27,058 bases of DNA from a virus: positions 1-27,058 of the IMG/VR virus record IMGVR_UViG_3300023220_000125; one strand, given 5' to 3'. The notes under the pieces are model-generated. The model searched no databases. It worked only from the letters and a program-made list of their open reading frames with translations, and was not told the DNA's origin. The position numbers and the translations under genes are program-made. Each line of letters starts with the position of its first letter. The first letter of the stretch is position 1. Shown here in pieces: positions 22,019-27,058 of the stretch.

Positions 22019-22749
22019 TGTCTTCAGCTTCTGTACCATCTTCGGTTGCGTCATCTGTTGCTATCCCTGTTACGGGTGCGGCTGCTGGTTTTTTACCACC
22101 AGACCTAACGGGTAATGTACTCTGGTTAGATGCTGCTGATGCTAGTACCATAACTGATACGGCTGGTGCTGTATCTCAGTGGGATGATAAGAGTACAGTA
22201 GGCACCAATGATGTTACTCAAGGAACGGGGAGCTTGCAGCCAGAAACAGACTCACGAACTATTAACAGTTTGAATGTTTTAGACTTTGATGGTGGTGATA
22301 GCTTGAGTGTTGTCTTAGCAACTACGATAACACAACCAGCAACAGTTTTTATAGTTATGCGGCAAGACGCTACTGGTGTTGATGATTATATCTATTCAGG
22401 GCAAAGCGCATTAGACTTTGGGCTATTCTCTCAAGTCGATGACAGCATGCAATTCGCAGCTGGCTCTACCCCAATTGGGACAGCAACAGGAACAGCCGAC
22501 ACCTCACCACATGTACACACGTTTAAAGTCAATACGACTGCTTCAGAAGGTAGAATAGATGGCACTGTTGTGGCTTCTGGCAATATTGGCACTCCTAATT
22601 CTGCATCTGGCTTCAGATTGGGCGCTAGATTTAATGATACTAGAGGCTTGAACGGCGCTATTGCTGAGTTTATAGTTTATGATAGGTTATTAATTGCTGG
22701 CGAAATAACACAGGTCGAAGACTATTTAACAGCTAAATGGGATCTATAA
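22018..22749 (+). CDS. LamG/concanavalin-like lectin-fold adhesin
   Basis: The 243-residue product has a Ser/Ala/Val-rich lead of about 25 residues, then a pattern typical of LamG-like domains in phage and marine bacterial proteins: LWLDAADASTITDTAG, AVSQWDDKSTVG, INSLNVLDFDGGDSLSV. It continues with TVFIVMRQD, a central jelly roll, and GLNGAIAEFIVYDRLL then ITQVEDYLTAKWDL. These concanavalin-like folds bind carbohydrate or mediate protein contacts, suggesting a receptor-binding role in the virion. The start overlaps the upstream stop as TAATG; the stop also overlaps the next start. The domain call is strong, the ligand unknown. Confidence 0.8.
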   Translation: MSSASVPSSVASSVAIPVTGAAAGFLPPDLTGNVLWLDAADASTITDTAGAVSQWDDKSTVGTNDVTQGTGSLQPETDSRTINSLNVLDFDGGDSLSVVLATTITQPATVFIVMRQDATGVDDYIYSGQSALDFGLFSQVDDSMQFAAGSTPIGTATGTADTSPHVHTFKVNTTASEGRIDGTVVASGNIGTPNSASGFRLGARFNDTRGLNGAIAEFIVYDRLLIAGEITQVEDYLTAKWDL

Positions 22750-23117
22750 TGGCTACACAAGAAAAATACATATACACAAACAAATCAACACCTGACGAGC
22801 TACAAAAGCTTCTTAATGATACTTCTATAGCAGGAGCGCCTTTATACTTTGCAGGCGGTTTTGACACAATAGAATCAGGTGGCAAGCCTGAGATTATAGG
22901 CAAGTGTAACGGTGTATCTAGACCAGATGCACAGCATACAACCTGTTTTGATACGGTTAAAGAGAAGTTTGGCGCCACGGGTTTCTATTGTTTAAATCCT
23001 AGAAATTATTACGCTGGTGAGTTATGGGTTGATACGCTACCTGATTGGGAAACATACACAGGCTTATATGATACTGACGATGTAAGTGCGTGGATAGAAC
23101 CAAGTGAGGATGTATGA
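22749..23117 (+). CDS. Unknown protein, 122 aa
   Basis: ATG 22749 overlaps the previous stop as TAATG. The product begins MATQEKYIYTNKSTPDELQK and includes an Asp/Gly-rich middle (APLYFAGGFDTIESGGKPE), cysteines in KCNG, TTCFD and FYCLN, and an acidic aromatic end (WVDTLPDWETYTGLYDTDD). No membrane segment or signal. It could be a fibre chaperone or a small enzyme; no catalytic motif of a lysozyme, amidase or peptidase was seen. The next gene starts within its stop. Confidence 0.65.
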   Translation: MATQEKYIYTNKSTPDELQKLLNDTSIAGAPLYFAGGFDTIESGGKPEIIGKCNGVSRPDAQHTTCFDTVKEKFGATGFYCLNPRNYYAGELWVDTLPDWETYTGLYDTDDVSAWIEPSEDV

Positions 23118-23737
23118 AAGTATGGTCGTGGTTAAACAGATATAGAGGCAATGGACACAAGACACTAGCGCTTGTTGGTATGTTCCTTATTATGCTTGTT
23201 CTAACGTTGCCAGCTATTTACTTTAGACCAGAGCTGTTCTGGATGTCTAATTATGTTCAGATGGGTATAGTCGCCTTTGGTGAGTTATTAGCTTTGCTGG
23301 TTATGTACAGGTTCTTTTGGGGGTCAGCGGCGTGGCATCACCTCAAGGACACATCTAATGAAAAGCTTCCTCCTTATGCCAAACAGTACGCACAGAGAGA
23401 GACGGGAATAATATATGATAGTAACACTTCTGAGACTCAAACCCTTATATACAAAGACGCTGCATTTCATTTTGTTTGTAATTTTCGCTATTTTCTTGGT
23501 TTTTTTATCCTTGCTTGCGTCACTTTTAATCCTGCCGTTATGTATTTGGGAAGGCGTGGCAATATTGTGGCGAAGACTTACATAGAGGAATTTAAAGTTG
23601 CAGAGGCTGGTGCAATTGAACGAGCAGAACATAAAGTAGGCTCTGGTGATGGCAAGGCTATCCTTAAGTTCGCAGGATTCAATATACTAGCTACGGTTGT
23701 AATATACTTATTGTATAGGATGGCAAATAGTGGCTAG
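23114..23737 (+). CDS. Multi-pass membrane protein, 207 aa
   Basis: ATG 23114 with GAGG five bases before it. Four hydrophobic segments are visible: about residues 17-36 (LALVGMFLIMLVLTLPAIYF), 46-66 (MGIVAFGELLALLVMYRFFW), 119-140 (FRYFLGFFILACVTFNPAVM) and 187-203 (GFNILATVVIYLLYRM). A charged loop with YAQRETGIIYDSNTSETQ lies between the second and third. It is too long and complex for a standard small holin. Function unknown; possibilities include lysis control or exclusion. Confidence 0.75.
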   Translation: MKVWSWLNRYRGNGHKTLALVGMFLIMLVLTLPAIYFRPELFWMSNYVQMGIVAFGELLALLVMYRFFWGSAAWHHLKDTSNEKLPPYAKQYAQRETGIIYDSNTSETQTLIYKDAAFHFVCNFRYFLGFFILACVTFNPAVMYLGRRGNIVAKTYIEEFKVAEAGAIERAEHKVGSGDGKAILKFAGFNILATVVIYLLYRMANSG

Positions 23738-23813
23738 CTTAATTATAGATAGAAGTCCATTAGCATTTTTCGCAATTATGCTAATATGTTTTCCACGGGA
23801 GGTTGTGTTATAA
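23730..23813 (+). CDS. Possible 27-aa hydrophobic peptide
   Basis: GTG 23730 (AGGA upstream at 23717-23720) overlaps the previous stop, and TAA at 23811-23813 overlaps the next ATG. The frame therefore fills exactly the space between two genes. The product would be MASLIIDRSPLAFFAIMLIC plus FPREVVL, with a short membrane-like run. The tiling of overlaps is the same as for confirmed genes here. Against it: its length, the GTG start and a hairpin across it. It may be a translational coupler rather than a functional peptide. Confidence 0.35.
   Translation: MASLIIDRSPLAFFAIMLICFPREVVL
23759..23785 (+). other. Hairpin ahead of coiled-coil/TM gene
   Basis: ATTAGCAT (23759-23766) and ATGCTAAT (23778-23785) form an eight-pair stem with an 11-base loop, 28 bases before ATG 23813 and its GGGAGG ribosome site. 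No U-run follows, so it does not look like a terminator; it might affect translation or RNA stability. Confidence 0.4.
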
Positions 23814-24094
23814 TGAGTGAAGAAAGAAGGCATGATTACATCTCATTAAAGGAGTTGTTCGAGGGCAAGATACGCAACGAGGACAATATATCGCACATGA
23901 AAGATTCGATAGACGAAATAAAGACTACCGTTAAGGAGTTTGTTTCTATGTATGCAGATGATAAAAAAAAAATAAACTCACTAGAGATTAAGATGGGATG
24001 GCTATTAAAGGGGATAGCTGCATTCTTCACGGGAATGGGTGGGTTACTCTTATACTTCAAGACTAAACTAATTGCTTTATTAACATTATTATAG
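23813..24094 (+). CDS. Holin-like coiled-coil plus single-TM protein, 93 aa
   Basis: Start ATG 23813 (MSEERRHDYISLKELFEGKI) is preferred over an upstream ATG at 23786 because GGGAGG sits between them. Residues about 18-57 form a charged coiled coil (ISHMKDSIDEIKTTVKEFVS; KKKINSLEIKMG), and residues 62-93 form a hydrophobic segment (LLKGIAAFFTGMGGLLLYF) with a hydrophobic end. Short proteins with an N-terminal coiled coil and C-terminal membrane helix are common in phage lysis regions and are often holins or pinholins. Nearby membrane genes and the spanin-like pair support that, but several candidates compete. Confidence 0.6.
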   Translation: MSEERRHDYISLKELFEGKIRNEDNISHMKDSIDEIKTTVKEFVSMYADDKKKINSLEIKMGWLLKGIAAFFTGMGGLLLYFKTKLIALLTLL

Positions 24095-24103
24095 GAGATT
24101 ATT

Positions 24104-24235
24104 ATGGGCAGAGATTCAAAGGGACGTTTTACAACAGATTACACAGATGAGATTAAATTCGTGGTAATGGGGCTTTTATACACAGCGGCTATTATTGCAT
24201 TAACTGTGTTCACAATTGGAGGTTCAGTATGTTAG
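24104..24235 (+). CDS. Single-TM small protein, 43 aa (holin candidate)
   Basis: ATG 24104 with AGGAG six bases before. The product is MGRDSKGRFTTDYTDEIKFV, then a hydrophobic segment VMGLLYTAAIIALTVFTIGG and a short end SVC. One membrane helix with a charged cytoplasmic start. The stop overlaps the next ATG at 24229 by seven bases, and the next gene's GGAGG lies within it. Size and position fit a holin or its antagonist. Confidence 0.65.
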   Translation: MGRDSKGRFTTDYTDEIKFVVMGLLYTAAIIALTVFTIGGSVC

Positions 24236-24399
24236 ATATAAAAGAAAGATTCGCTACCCTAGAGACAGCAGAGGGCGCTACACTAATTGGTGTTGGTGTT
24301 GCTATTATCTTAGGACAAGTTACAGGATTATTACCGTTTATAGCTATTGGTTTAATAGCAAGCGGAGCATATAAACTTTTCGTTAAGCGGAAAGATTAA
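24229..24399 (+). CDS. Two-TM small protein, 56 aa (holin candidate)
   Basis: ATG 24229 with GGAGG six bases before. After a charged start (MLDIKERFATLETAEG) come two Gly/Ile-rich membrane segments, ATLIGVGVAIILGQVTG and LLPFIAIGLIASGAYKLF, separated by a proline turn, with a basic C-terminus VKRKD. Two-helix hairpins of this size resemble small holins or pinholins. It is followed by a hairpin region and the spanin-like pair, which makes this the most attractive holin candidate by position. Confidence 0.65.
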   Translation: MLDIKERFATLETAEGATLIGVGVAIILGQVTGLLPFIAIGLIASGAYKLFVKRKD

Positions 24400-24405
24400 C
24401 CAGCT

Positions 24406-24456
24406 AGCACTGTCGCATTCTCCTCCCTTCCATACCTCCCCTCTCACGGCAGTGCT
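24406..24456 (+). other. Hairpin with 31-base G-free pyrimidine-rich loop
   Basis: AGCACTGTCG (24406-24415) pairs with CGGCAGTGCT (24447-24456) in ten pairs with one G-U. The loop (24416-24446) has no G and contains CTCCTCCC and ACCTCCCC, i.e. sequences like the 3' end of 16S rRNA and complementary to GGAGG ribosome sites. TTTATT follows and the next gene's AGGAG lies about ten bases on. It could act as a weak terminator, an element masking the ribosome site, or an RNA module. The structure is seen; the role is inferred. Confidence 0.5.
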
Positions 24457-24471
24457 TTATTAGGAGTTATT

Positions 24472-24729
24472 ATGGTAACAAAGAAGCCCGTACAGAACAA
24501 CGGAGTGCCTGTTGGTAGGTATTACACCGTTTTAGCAATAGTCGCTTGTGTGGTGGGTATACTGGCTTACTTGGCTGGCAATAGCGCTGGAAAGTCAAAG
24601 ACCAAGTACGAAGCGTCTCAACGTGACTTAAAAAACCAAACAAAGGTATACACAAATGACCTATACATTAATAAGCAGATGCCTGATAGCCGTGATCCTA
24701 AGCGTTGGGCTGACAGCATGCGCGACTAG
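24472..24729 (+). CDS. Candidate inner-membrane spanin subunit
   Basis: An 85-residue protein from ATG 24472 with AGGAG upstream. One N-terminal membrane helix at about residues 19-40 (YTVLAIVACVVGILAYLAGN) is followed by a charged periplasmic part (KTKYEASQRDLKNQTKVYTN; SRDPKRWADSMRD). The next gene, a lipoprotein, begins inside it in another frame with 74 bases of overlap, the arrangement of Rz/Rz1-type spanins, which fuse inner and outer membranes at the end of lysis. It is short for an i-spanin and the coiled coil is weak, so the call is tentative. Confidence 0.5.
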   Translation: MVTKKPVQNNGVPVGRYYTVLAIVACVVGILAYLAGNSAGKSKTKYEASQRDLKNQTKVYTNDLYINKQMPDSRDPKRWADSMRD

Positions 24730-24943
24730 TTACGAAGATTCAAGTATAGCTTTAGCGCCTGAATATATAGGTGAGGCAACTATTGACTATTGCGAGAAGT
24801 TACCTTGCCCCCCTTATGTCTTGGATGACTTGGCGGAATGCCAGCTTTTATCTAAAAAGCTAGAGTTTAGAAATGATCAGCGTTCTGATACTATTATAGA
24901 AGCGCCAGATTTAGGATGGCTCTCTATTCTGAAGTTTTGGTAG
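24656..24943 (+). CDS. Candidate outer-membrane spanin lipoprotein
   Basis: A 95-residue protein starting at ATG 24656 inside the preceding gene. The signal MTYTLISRCLIAVILSVG ends in a lipobox LTAC with Cys22, giving a mature lipoprotein of 74 residues (ATSYEDSSIALAPEYIGEAT; EKLPCPPYVLDDLAE). Ser is not Asp at mature positions near the Cys, consistent with outer-membrane sorting. With the overlapping membrane protein it resembles a spanin pair. Unlike classical Rz1 it is not strongly proline-rich. The stop is one base from the convergent minus-strand gene. Confidence 0.55.
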   Translation: MTYTLISRCLIAVILSVGLTACATSYEDSSIALAPEYIGEATIDYCEKLPCPPYVLDDLAECQLLSKKLEFRNDQRSDTIIEAPDLGWLSILKFW

Positions 24944-24944
24944 C

Positions 24945-25127
24945 TTACTCACAGTAAAACTCCTTGCCATTAAATAGCATATGACCCCGACCACCTAAGC
25001 GCTCTTTAATTAACTCTATATGCTCTTTTTGTATCTCGTTACTTTCATGCCCTTGTCTTGCTAGTTCAAAGATGCTAACAAAGCATAAGACTAATACTAT
25101 AACGACTAGTGATTCAAAAAAGTTCAT
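24945..25127 (-). CDS. Single-TM small protein, 60 aa
   Basis: Minus-strand ATG 25127, with GAGGAGG four bases before it. The protein begins [20 protein letters not shown], one membrane helix, followed by a charged helix ([20 protein letters not shown]) and [17 protein letters not shown]. It is the last gene of the leftward right-hand operon; its stop lies one base from the stop of the rightward lipoprotein gene. Overlap with the gene before it is ATGA. No family was recognised. Confidence 0.65.
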   Translation of the reverse strand: MNFFESLVVIVLVLCFVSIFELARQGHESNEIQKEHIELIKERLGGRGHMLFNGKEFYCE

Positions 25128-25381
25128 TCTACCTCCTCGTATGTATCTTTAAAAATATCGGGCTTACAGGGATAGATCTCACCTTGTATGCCTTTAATTA
25201 TGTAGTCACTTGGCGATACAGTCATATCCCCCTCGAGCGTCTTTATTTTAAAGAAGTCACACCCTTCCTGCATATCAACAGCTCTATCACTGCCTTCTAT
25301 GAAGTCTAATATCTCAAAAGGGTTGCCACCTTTCCATTGCACGGCTTCTATTATTACTGGTTTTTTTCTGTACTTTGTCAT
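25124..25381 (-). CDS. Conserved phage protein of PGDYG-like type, 85 aa
   Basis: The start at ATG 25381 ([20 protein letters not shown]) is preferred to an upstream frame start at 25462 because GAGG precedes it and because the family begins with Y-R-K-K-P-V-x-I-E-A. The rest has [20 protein letters not shown] then [19 protein letters not shown]. Proteins of this pattern are widespread in phages of many hosts and unknown in function; the usual motif PGDY is SPSDY here. It lies in the leftward operon between two small membrane proteins, with ATGA overlaps on both sides. Confidence 0.75.
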   Translation of the reverse strand: MTKYRKKPVIIEAVQWKGGNPFEILDFIEGSDRAVDMQEGCDFFKIKTLEGDMTVSPSDYIIKGIQGEIYPCKPDIFKDTYEEVE

Positions 25382-25572
25382 TTTACGTGCCTCGTGTAAG
25401 TTATACATTGAAATTCCTGTGGCTTTTCTTCGGTGGTAGCCTTTTGAACTATGCACGTCCAATCATCCTTTGGTAACAATAATGAGTTATTTATGGCATA
25501 TAATGACATAGCCCCATATATAGCAAGGATAGAAAGGGTGGCTATTAAAGCCCCGTGAAAAGTCTGATACAT
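25378..25572 (-). CDS. Small membrane-anchored protein, 64 aa
   Basis: ATG 25572 with AAGGAG six bases before, one base after the NinB-like stop. The N-terminal segment ([20 protein letters not shown]) is a membrane helix; the remainder has two cysteines (WTCIVQ; FQCITY) in a periplasmic or cytosolic domain of about 40 residues ([20 protein letters not shown]). The cysteines could form a disulfide. No family was recognised. The stop overlaps the PGDYG-like start. Confidence 0.65.
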   Translation of the reverse strand: MYQTFHGALIATLSILAIYGAMSLYAINNSLLLPKDDWTCIVQKATTEEKPQEFQCITYTRHVK

Positions 25573-25573
25573 C

Positions 25574-25903
25574 TTATTCTCCTTCGTTCAATGGTGGTTC
25601 GTTTGGTTCGCTTATGCGGTGTTGATGTTCGTGAAAATGGTGATGTCTAATCTTCTTAACATAAACTTCAAACGCATCATCTTCTGTATCAGCGTCTTTC
25701 TCACGCCTATGTAGTTTAGTTGTGCTTTGCCCATTGTTAAACAGCATCTTGAACATCTCATGGACGAACTCCTCGGTAGGGCTTGCCTTAACTGATAGCA
25801 GTACATCACGCACTAAATCACCTATATTTGCCCTGTAATGCTCTGTGGCTTCCTTGACAACAATACCGTGATATGCCTTGTTTTGCATTAAACTTCGCTT
25901 CAT
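25574..25903 (-). CDS. NinB-like recombination protein
   Basis: A 109-residue protein starting at ATG 25903, overlapping the upstream stop by four bases (ATGA); no close ribosome site, so coupling is likely. It starts MKRSLMQNKAYHGIVVKEAT, matching the R-S-L-x-Q-N start of NinB-like proteins. It continues with EEFVHEMFKMLFNNGQSTTK, in which GQST corresponds to the conserved NinB STS/ST motif. It ends with a FEVYVKKI helix and RISEPNEPP. Lambda NinB is a DNA-binding recombination mediator of about 146 residues; this one is shorter. An unusual His cluster (RHHHFHEHQHR) lies before the end. Location three genes after ERF supports recombination. Confidence 0.6.
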   Translation of the reverse strand: MKRSLMQNKAYHGIVVKEATEHYRANIGDLVRDVLLSVKASPTEEFVHEMFKMLFNNGQSTTKLHRREKDADTEDDAFEVYVKKIRHHHFHEHQHRISEPNEPPLNEGE

Positions 25904-26109
25904 TTGCTTGTTAAATCCTCTAACATTTGACGTAGATTCTTATACCCTTCTGCCGCATCTTCAGGATACAGATAATCGCTTCTATTAACCACCGTAGCCG
26001 CATTAAACGATGATGGAGATGACTTCTTCCTTGGTGGCATAGGAAAAGACACCCTCTTTGGCTCACCCGTAATATTAACAACCTTTCCAGTTTTAGTGCT
26101 TTCTTTCAT
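25900..26109 (-). CDS. Hypothetical basic/proline-containing protein, 69 aa
   Basis: ATG 26109 with GGAGG nine bases before. The product starts MKESTKTGKVVNITGEPKRV, continues SFPMPPRKKSSPSSFN (likely disordered) and ends with a helix (EDAAEGYKNLRQMLEDLTSK). It overlaps the neighbours on both sides. No family was recognised. Being between the ERF gene and the NinB-like gene, it might help recombination or replication, but nothing in the sequence shows it. Confidence 0.6.
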   Translation of the reverse strand: MKESTKTGKVVNITGEPKRVSFPMPPRKKSSPSSFNAATVVNRSDYLYPEDAAEGYKNLRQMLEDLTSK

Positions 26110-26242
26110 TTCTATCTACCTCCAACTTATTGGCAGCTTTCCGCCACTTATCTGATTGCCTCTTGTCCCGTATAGACTGCTCCATAAGTACATCAGCCAA
26201 ATGATGATAGTGCTTGATTAACTCTTCAATTCTACTATCCAT
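26093..26242 (-). CDS. Small helical protein, 49 aa
   Basis: ATG 26242 lies inside the ERF stop region (eight-base overlap) with AGGTAA before it; stop TAA at 26093-26095 overlaps the next gene by 17 bases. The product begins MDSRIEELIKHYHHLADVLM and is almost entirely charged helix (QSIRDKRQSDKWRKAANKLE). It is likely a short coiled-coil protein. No family recognised. Support: the good fit of overlaps in this operon. Confidence 0.6.
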   Translation of the reverse strand: MDSRIEELIKHYHHLADVLMEQSIRDKRQSDKWRKAANKLEVDRNERKH

Positions 26243-26876
26243 TGATTACCTCTTTTCTCAGCTTCAAACATTCAACAACTGCATCGTGTGTCGCTAAGTC
26301 TTCTACTTTCAAGAAGCCCATACGACTACTGTTCTGCTTCCATAGATCGGTTAGCGCCTTCTCAGTCTTACACTTGCTAATCTTGGTTTCAATATCACCT
26401 GCCCACACGTGCCAGTCTTGAGGTTCTGAGTTTTCCTTAGCTTCCTTGATTACCTTTTTCTTTGGAGCTGCTTGAAATTCATCCGTATCAGCATCCTTAG
26501 TGTCATCTATTGCAAACAAACCATTCAGGGCATACTTACGGGCATAGCTAGACGCTGTTCCTGTGATTTGTGAGGCATCCATACCCTTACGGTCTAAAGG
26601 CTCTCTAGCGAAGGCTGTGGTGGTTATTGATTTACTACCATCAAACAGTGTTGCTGTTGCCTTAACATATACCCTGTCTGCGACAAGCACTATATCATCC
26701 TCAAGAGTTAGCGAGCATCCAACCATATGCTTTCCGATAACCGCTTTAACAGCTTCTGTAATATCCTCACAAGAGCGGTAGTTATAGTTGCCGAACTTAT
26801 TTCGCTGCCCCTTTGGTGCTGATAGGTTTAGTTGTATAAAGTTTAGCTTCTCAAAAATATCTTTAAATTCAATCAT
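26235..26876 (-). CDS. ERF-family single-strand DNA annealing protein
   Basis: A 213-residue protein from ATG 26876 with GAGGGA upstream. ERF-type features: an N-terminal helix, the NKFGNYNYRSCEDIT segment at about residues 26-40, strands with VYVKATATLFDGSKSITTTA, and the diagnostic DASQITGTASSYARKYALNG then LFAIDDTKDADTDE at 100-134, close to the G-S-A-x-S-Y-A-R-R-Y-x-L family signature. ERF proteins of P22-like phages anneal single-stranded DNA in recombination, as in genome circularisation or recombination repair. The C-terminal 75 residues (DWHVWAGDIETKISKCKTE) form a separate small helical domain. It is the second gene after the right-edge promoter. Confidence 0.85.
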   Translation of the reverse strand: MIEFKDIFEKLNFIQLNLSAPKGQRNKFGNYNYRSCEDITEAVKAVIGKHMVGCSLTLEDDIVLVADRVYVKATATLFDGSKSITTTAFAREPLDRKGMDASQITGTASSYARKYALNGLFAIDDTKDADTDEFQAAPKKKVIKEAKENSEPQDWHVWAGDIETKISKCKTEKALTDLWKQNSSRMGFLKVEDLATHDAVVECLKLRKEVING

Positions 26877-27007
26877 TAATTTGTTCCCTCTCTATCTTGC
26901 AATTCTCTTTCTATTAGCACTTGCAGAAGCAATAAATGCTCCTCGCCAAGATGGCTCACCATAATAGCAAACTTATCATAAACGCTTTTATCATCGAGTT
27001 TATTCAT
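26876..27007 (-). CDS. Small helical protein, 43 aa
   Basis: ATG 27007 with GAGGAG seven bases before, first gene after the right-edge promoter. The product begins MNKLDDKSVYDKFAIMVSHL and ends in an acidic/basic helix (LIERELQDREGTN). Its stop overlaps the ERF start by one base (TAATG), so it may couple translation of ERF. The ribosome-site cassette (27014-27024 on the minus strand, ACAAGAGGAGT) is identical to that before 697. No family recognised. Confidence 0.65.
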   Translation of the reverse strand: MNKLDDKSVYDKFAIMVSHLGEEHLLLLQVLIERELQDREGTN

Positions 27008-27032
27008 CTTATAACTCCTCTTGTTGTTATGC

Positions 27033-27058
27033 AGTATAACAGACTGTTTACACCTGTC
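27033..27058 (-). promoter_or_regulatory. Sigma70-like promoter for ERF operon, cut by window edge
   Basis: On the minus strand GACA (27055-27058, the end of a probable TTGACA whose first two bases lie outside) is followed by a 16-base spacer and TATACT (27033-27038). Spacer length, the GGTGTAAAC element (27046-27054) and the downstream ribosome-site cassette match the promoter at 721-748. Seen directly apart from the missing two bases. Confidence 0.7.

Noticed and set aside
23759-23785. Hairpin as a terminator
   Set aside because: The stem is AT-rich and no U-run follows the 3' arm; it lies inside a tightly coupled gene series.
27033-27058. The window as a complete circular genome joined at its ends
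   Set aside because: Joining base 27058 to base 1 does not complete the TTGACA box (it would give AAGACA on the minus strand), and no end-to-start repeat was seen. The left-edge gene would also run into promoter sequence.
1-27058. tRNA genes, CRISPR arrays, integrase, attachment site or insertion sequence
   Set aside because: No cloverleaf with a TTC-A arm, regularly spaced repeat, recombinase motif or IS-like inverted ends was recognised by eye on either strand; a tRNA or profile scan would be needed to exclude them fully.

Overview
This window is a piece of a tailed bacteriophage genome (Caudoviricetes). The gene set points to a short-tailed, podovirus-like particle. It has P22-type packaging and portal genes, a scaffold, an N4-gp56/DUF4043-type major capsid protein, a P22 gp10-like tail hub, and three consecutive candidate DNA-ejection proteins. 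There is no tape measure, tail tube or sheath. The DNA looks AT-rich. Genes are densely packed, many with ATGA or TAATG overlaps and clear GGAG-type ribosome sites. Sigma70-like promoters and two lipobox proteins (one in a spanin-like pair) point to a Gram-negative bacterial host, but the species cannot be read from the sequence. No tRNA, CRISPR, IS element, integrase or polymerase gene was seen, and no endolysin was recognised. The genome therefore probably continues beyond at least one end.

Layout. (1) Positions 1-697, minus strand: a short operon leaving the left edge, with a 41-aa protein, a Cys-rich lipoprotein and a truncated DUF551-like protein. Its promoter is at 721-748. (2) Positions 784-812: a divergent plus-strand promoter. 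It heads a long rightward array to 24943. First come nine small genes (831-2820), including two DUF551-like paralogues. Then come packaging and head genes: TerS, TerL, a small unknown, portal, scaffold. (3) Positions 8337-10161: the capsid cassette, with its own strong extended -10 promoter, a leader of about 125 nt, the major capsid protein, a candidate decoration protein, and an intrinsic terminator whose 3' arm can also pair with the next gene's ribosome site. (4) Positions 10179-17349: adaptor, fibre-like proteins, a seven-repeat Asp-box propeller, the tail hub and a GNAT-like protein. (5) Positions 17351-21571: three ejection proteins. (6) Positions 21571-24943: small beta-rich and lectin-like proteins, a run of small membrane proteins (holin candidates), and an overlapping membrane/lipoprotein pair resembling spanins.

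(7) Positions 24945-27007, minus strand: a convergent operon with an ERF-type single-strand annealing protein, a NinB-like protein and several small proteins. It is transcribed from a promoter at the extreme right edge whose sequence closely copies the left promoter at 721-748. The two promoters share a GGTGTAAAC element next to the -35 box and an identical ribosome-site cassette, so the two leftward operons are probably co-regulated. The picture is one rightward late structural operon facing leftward recombination/accessory operons.

Points most worth a second look are: the duplicated promoter cassette; the terminator/ribosome-site switch after the capsid cassette; a G-free 31-nt loop hairpin rich in CCTCC before the spanin pair; three DUF551-like paralogues around one divergent promoter; the seven-repeat Asp-box propeller; and a beta module shared between a fibre and the tail hub. 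All functional names come from motif recognition by eye, without database searches.
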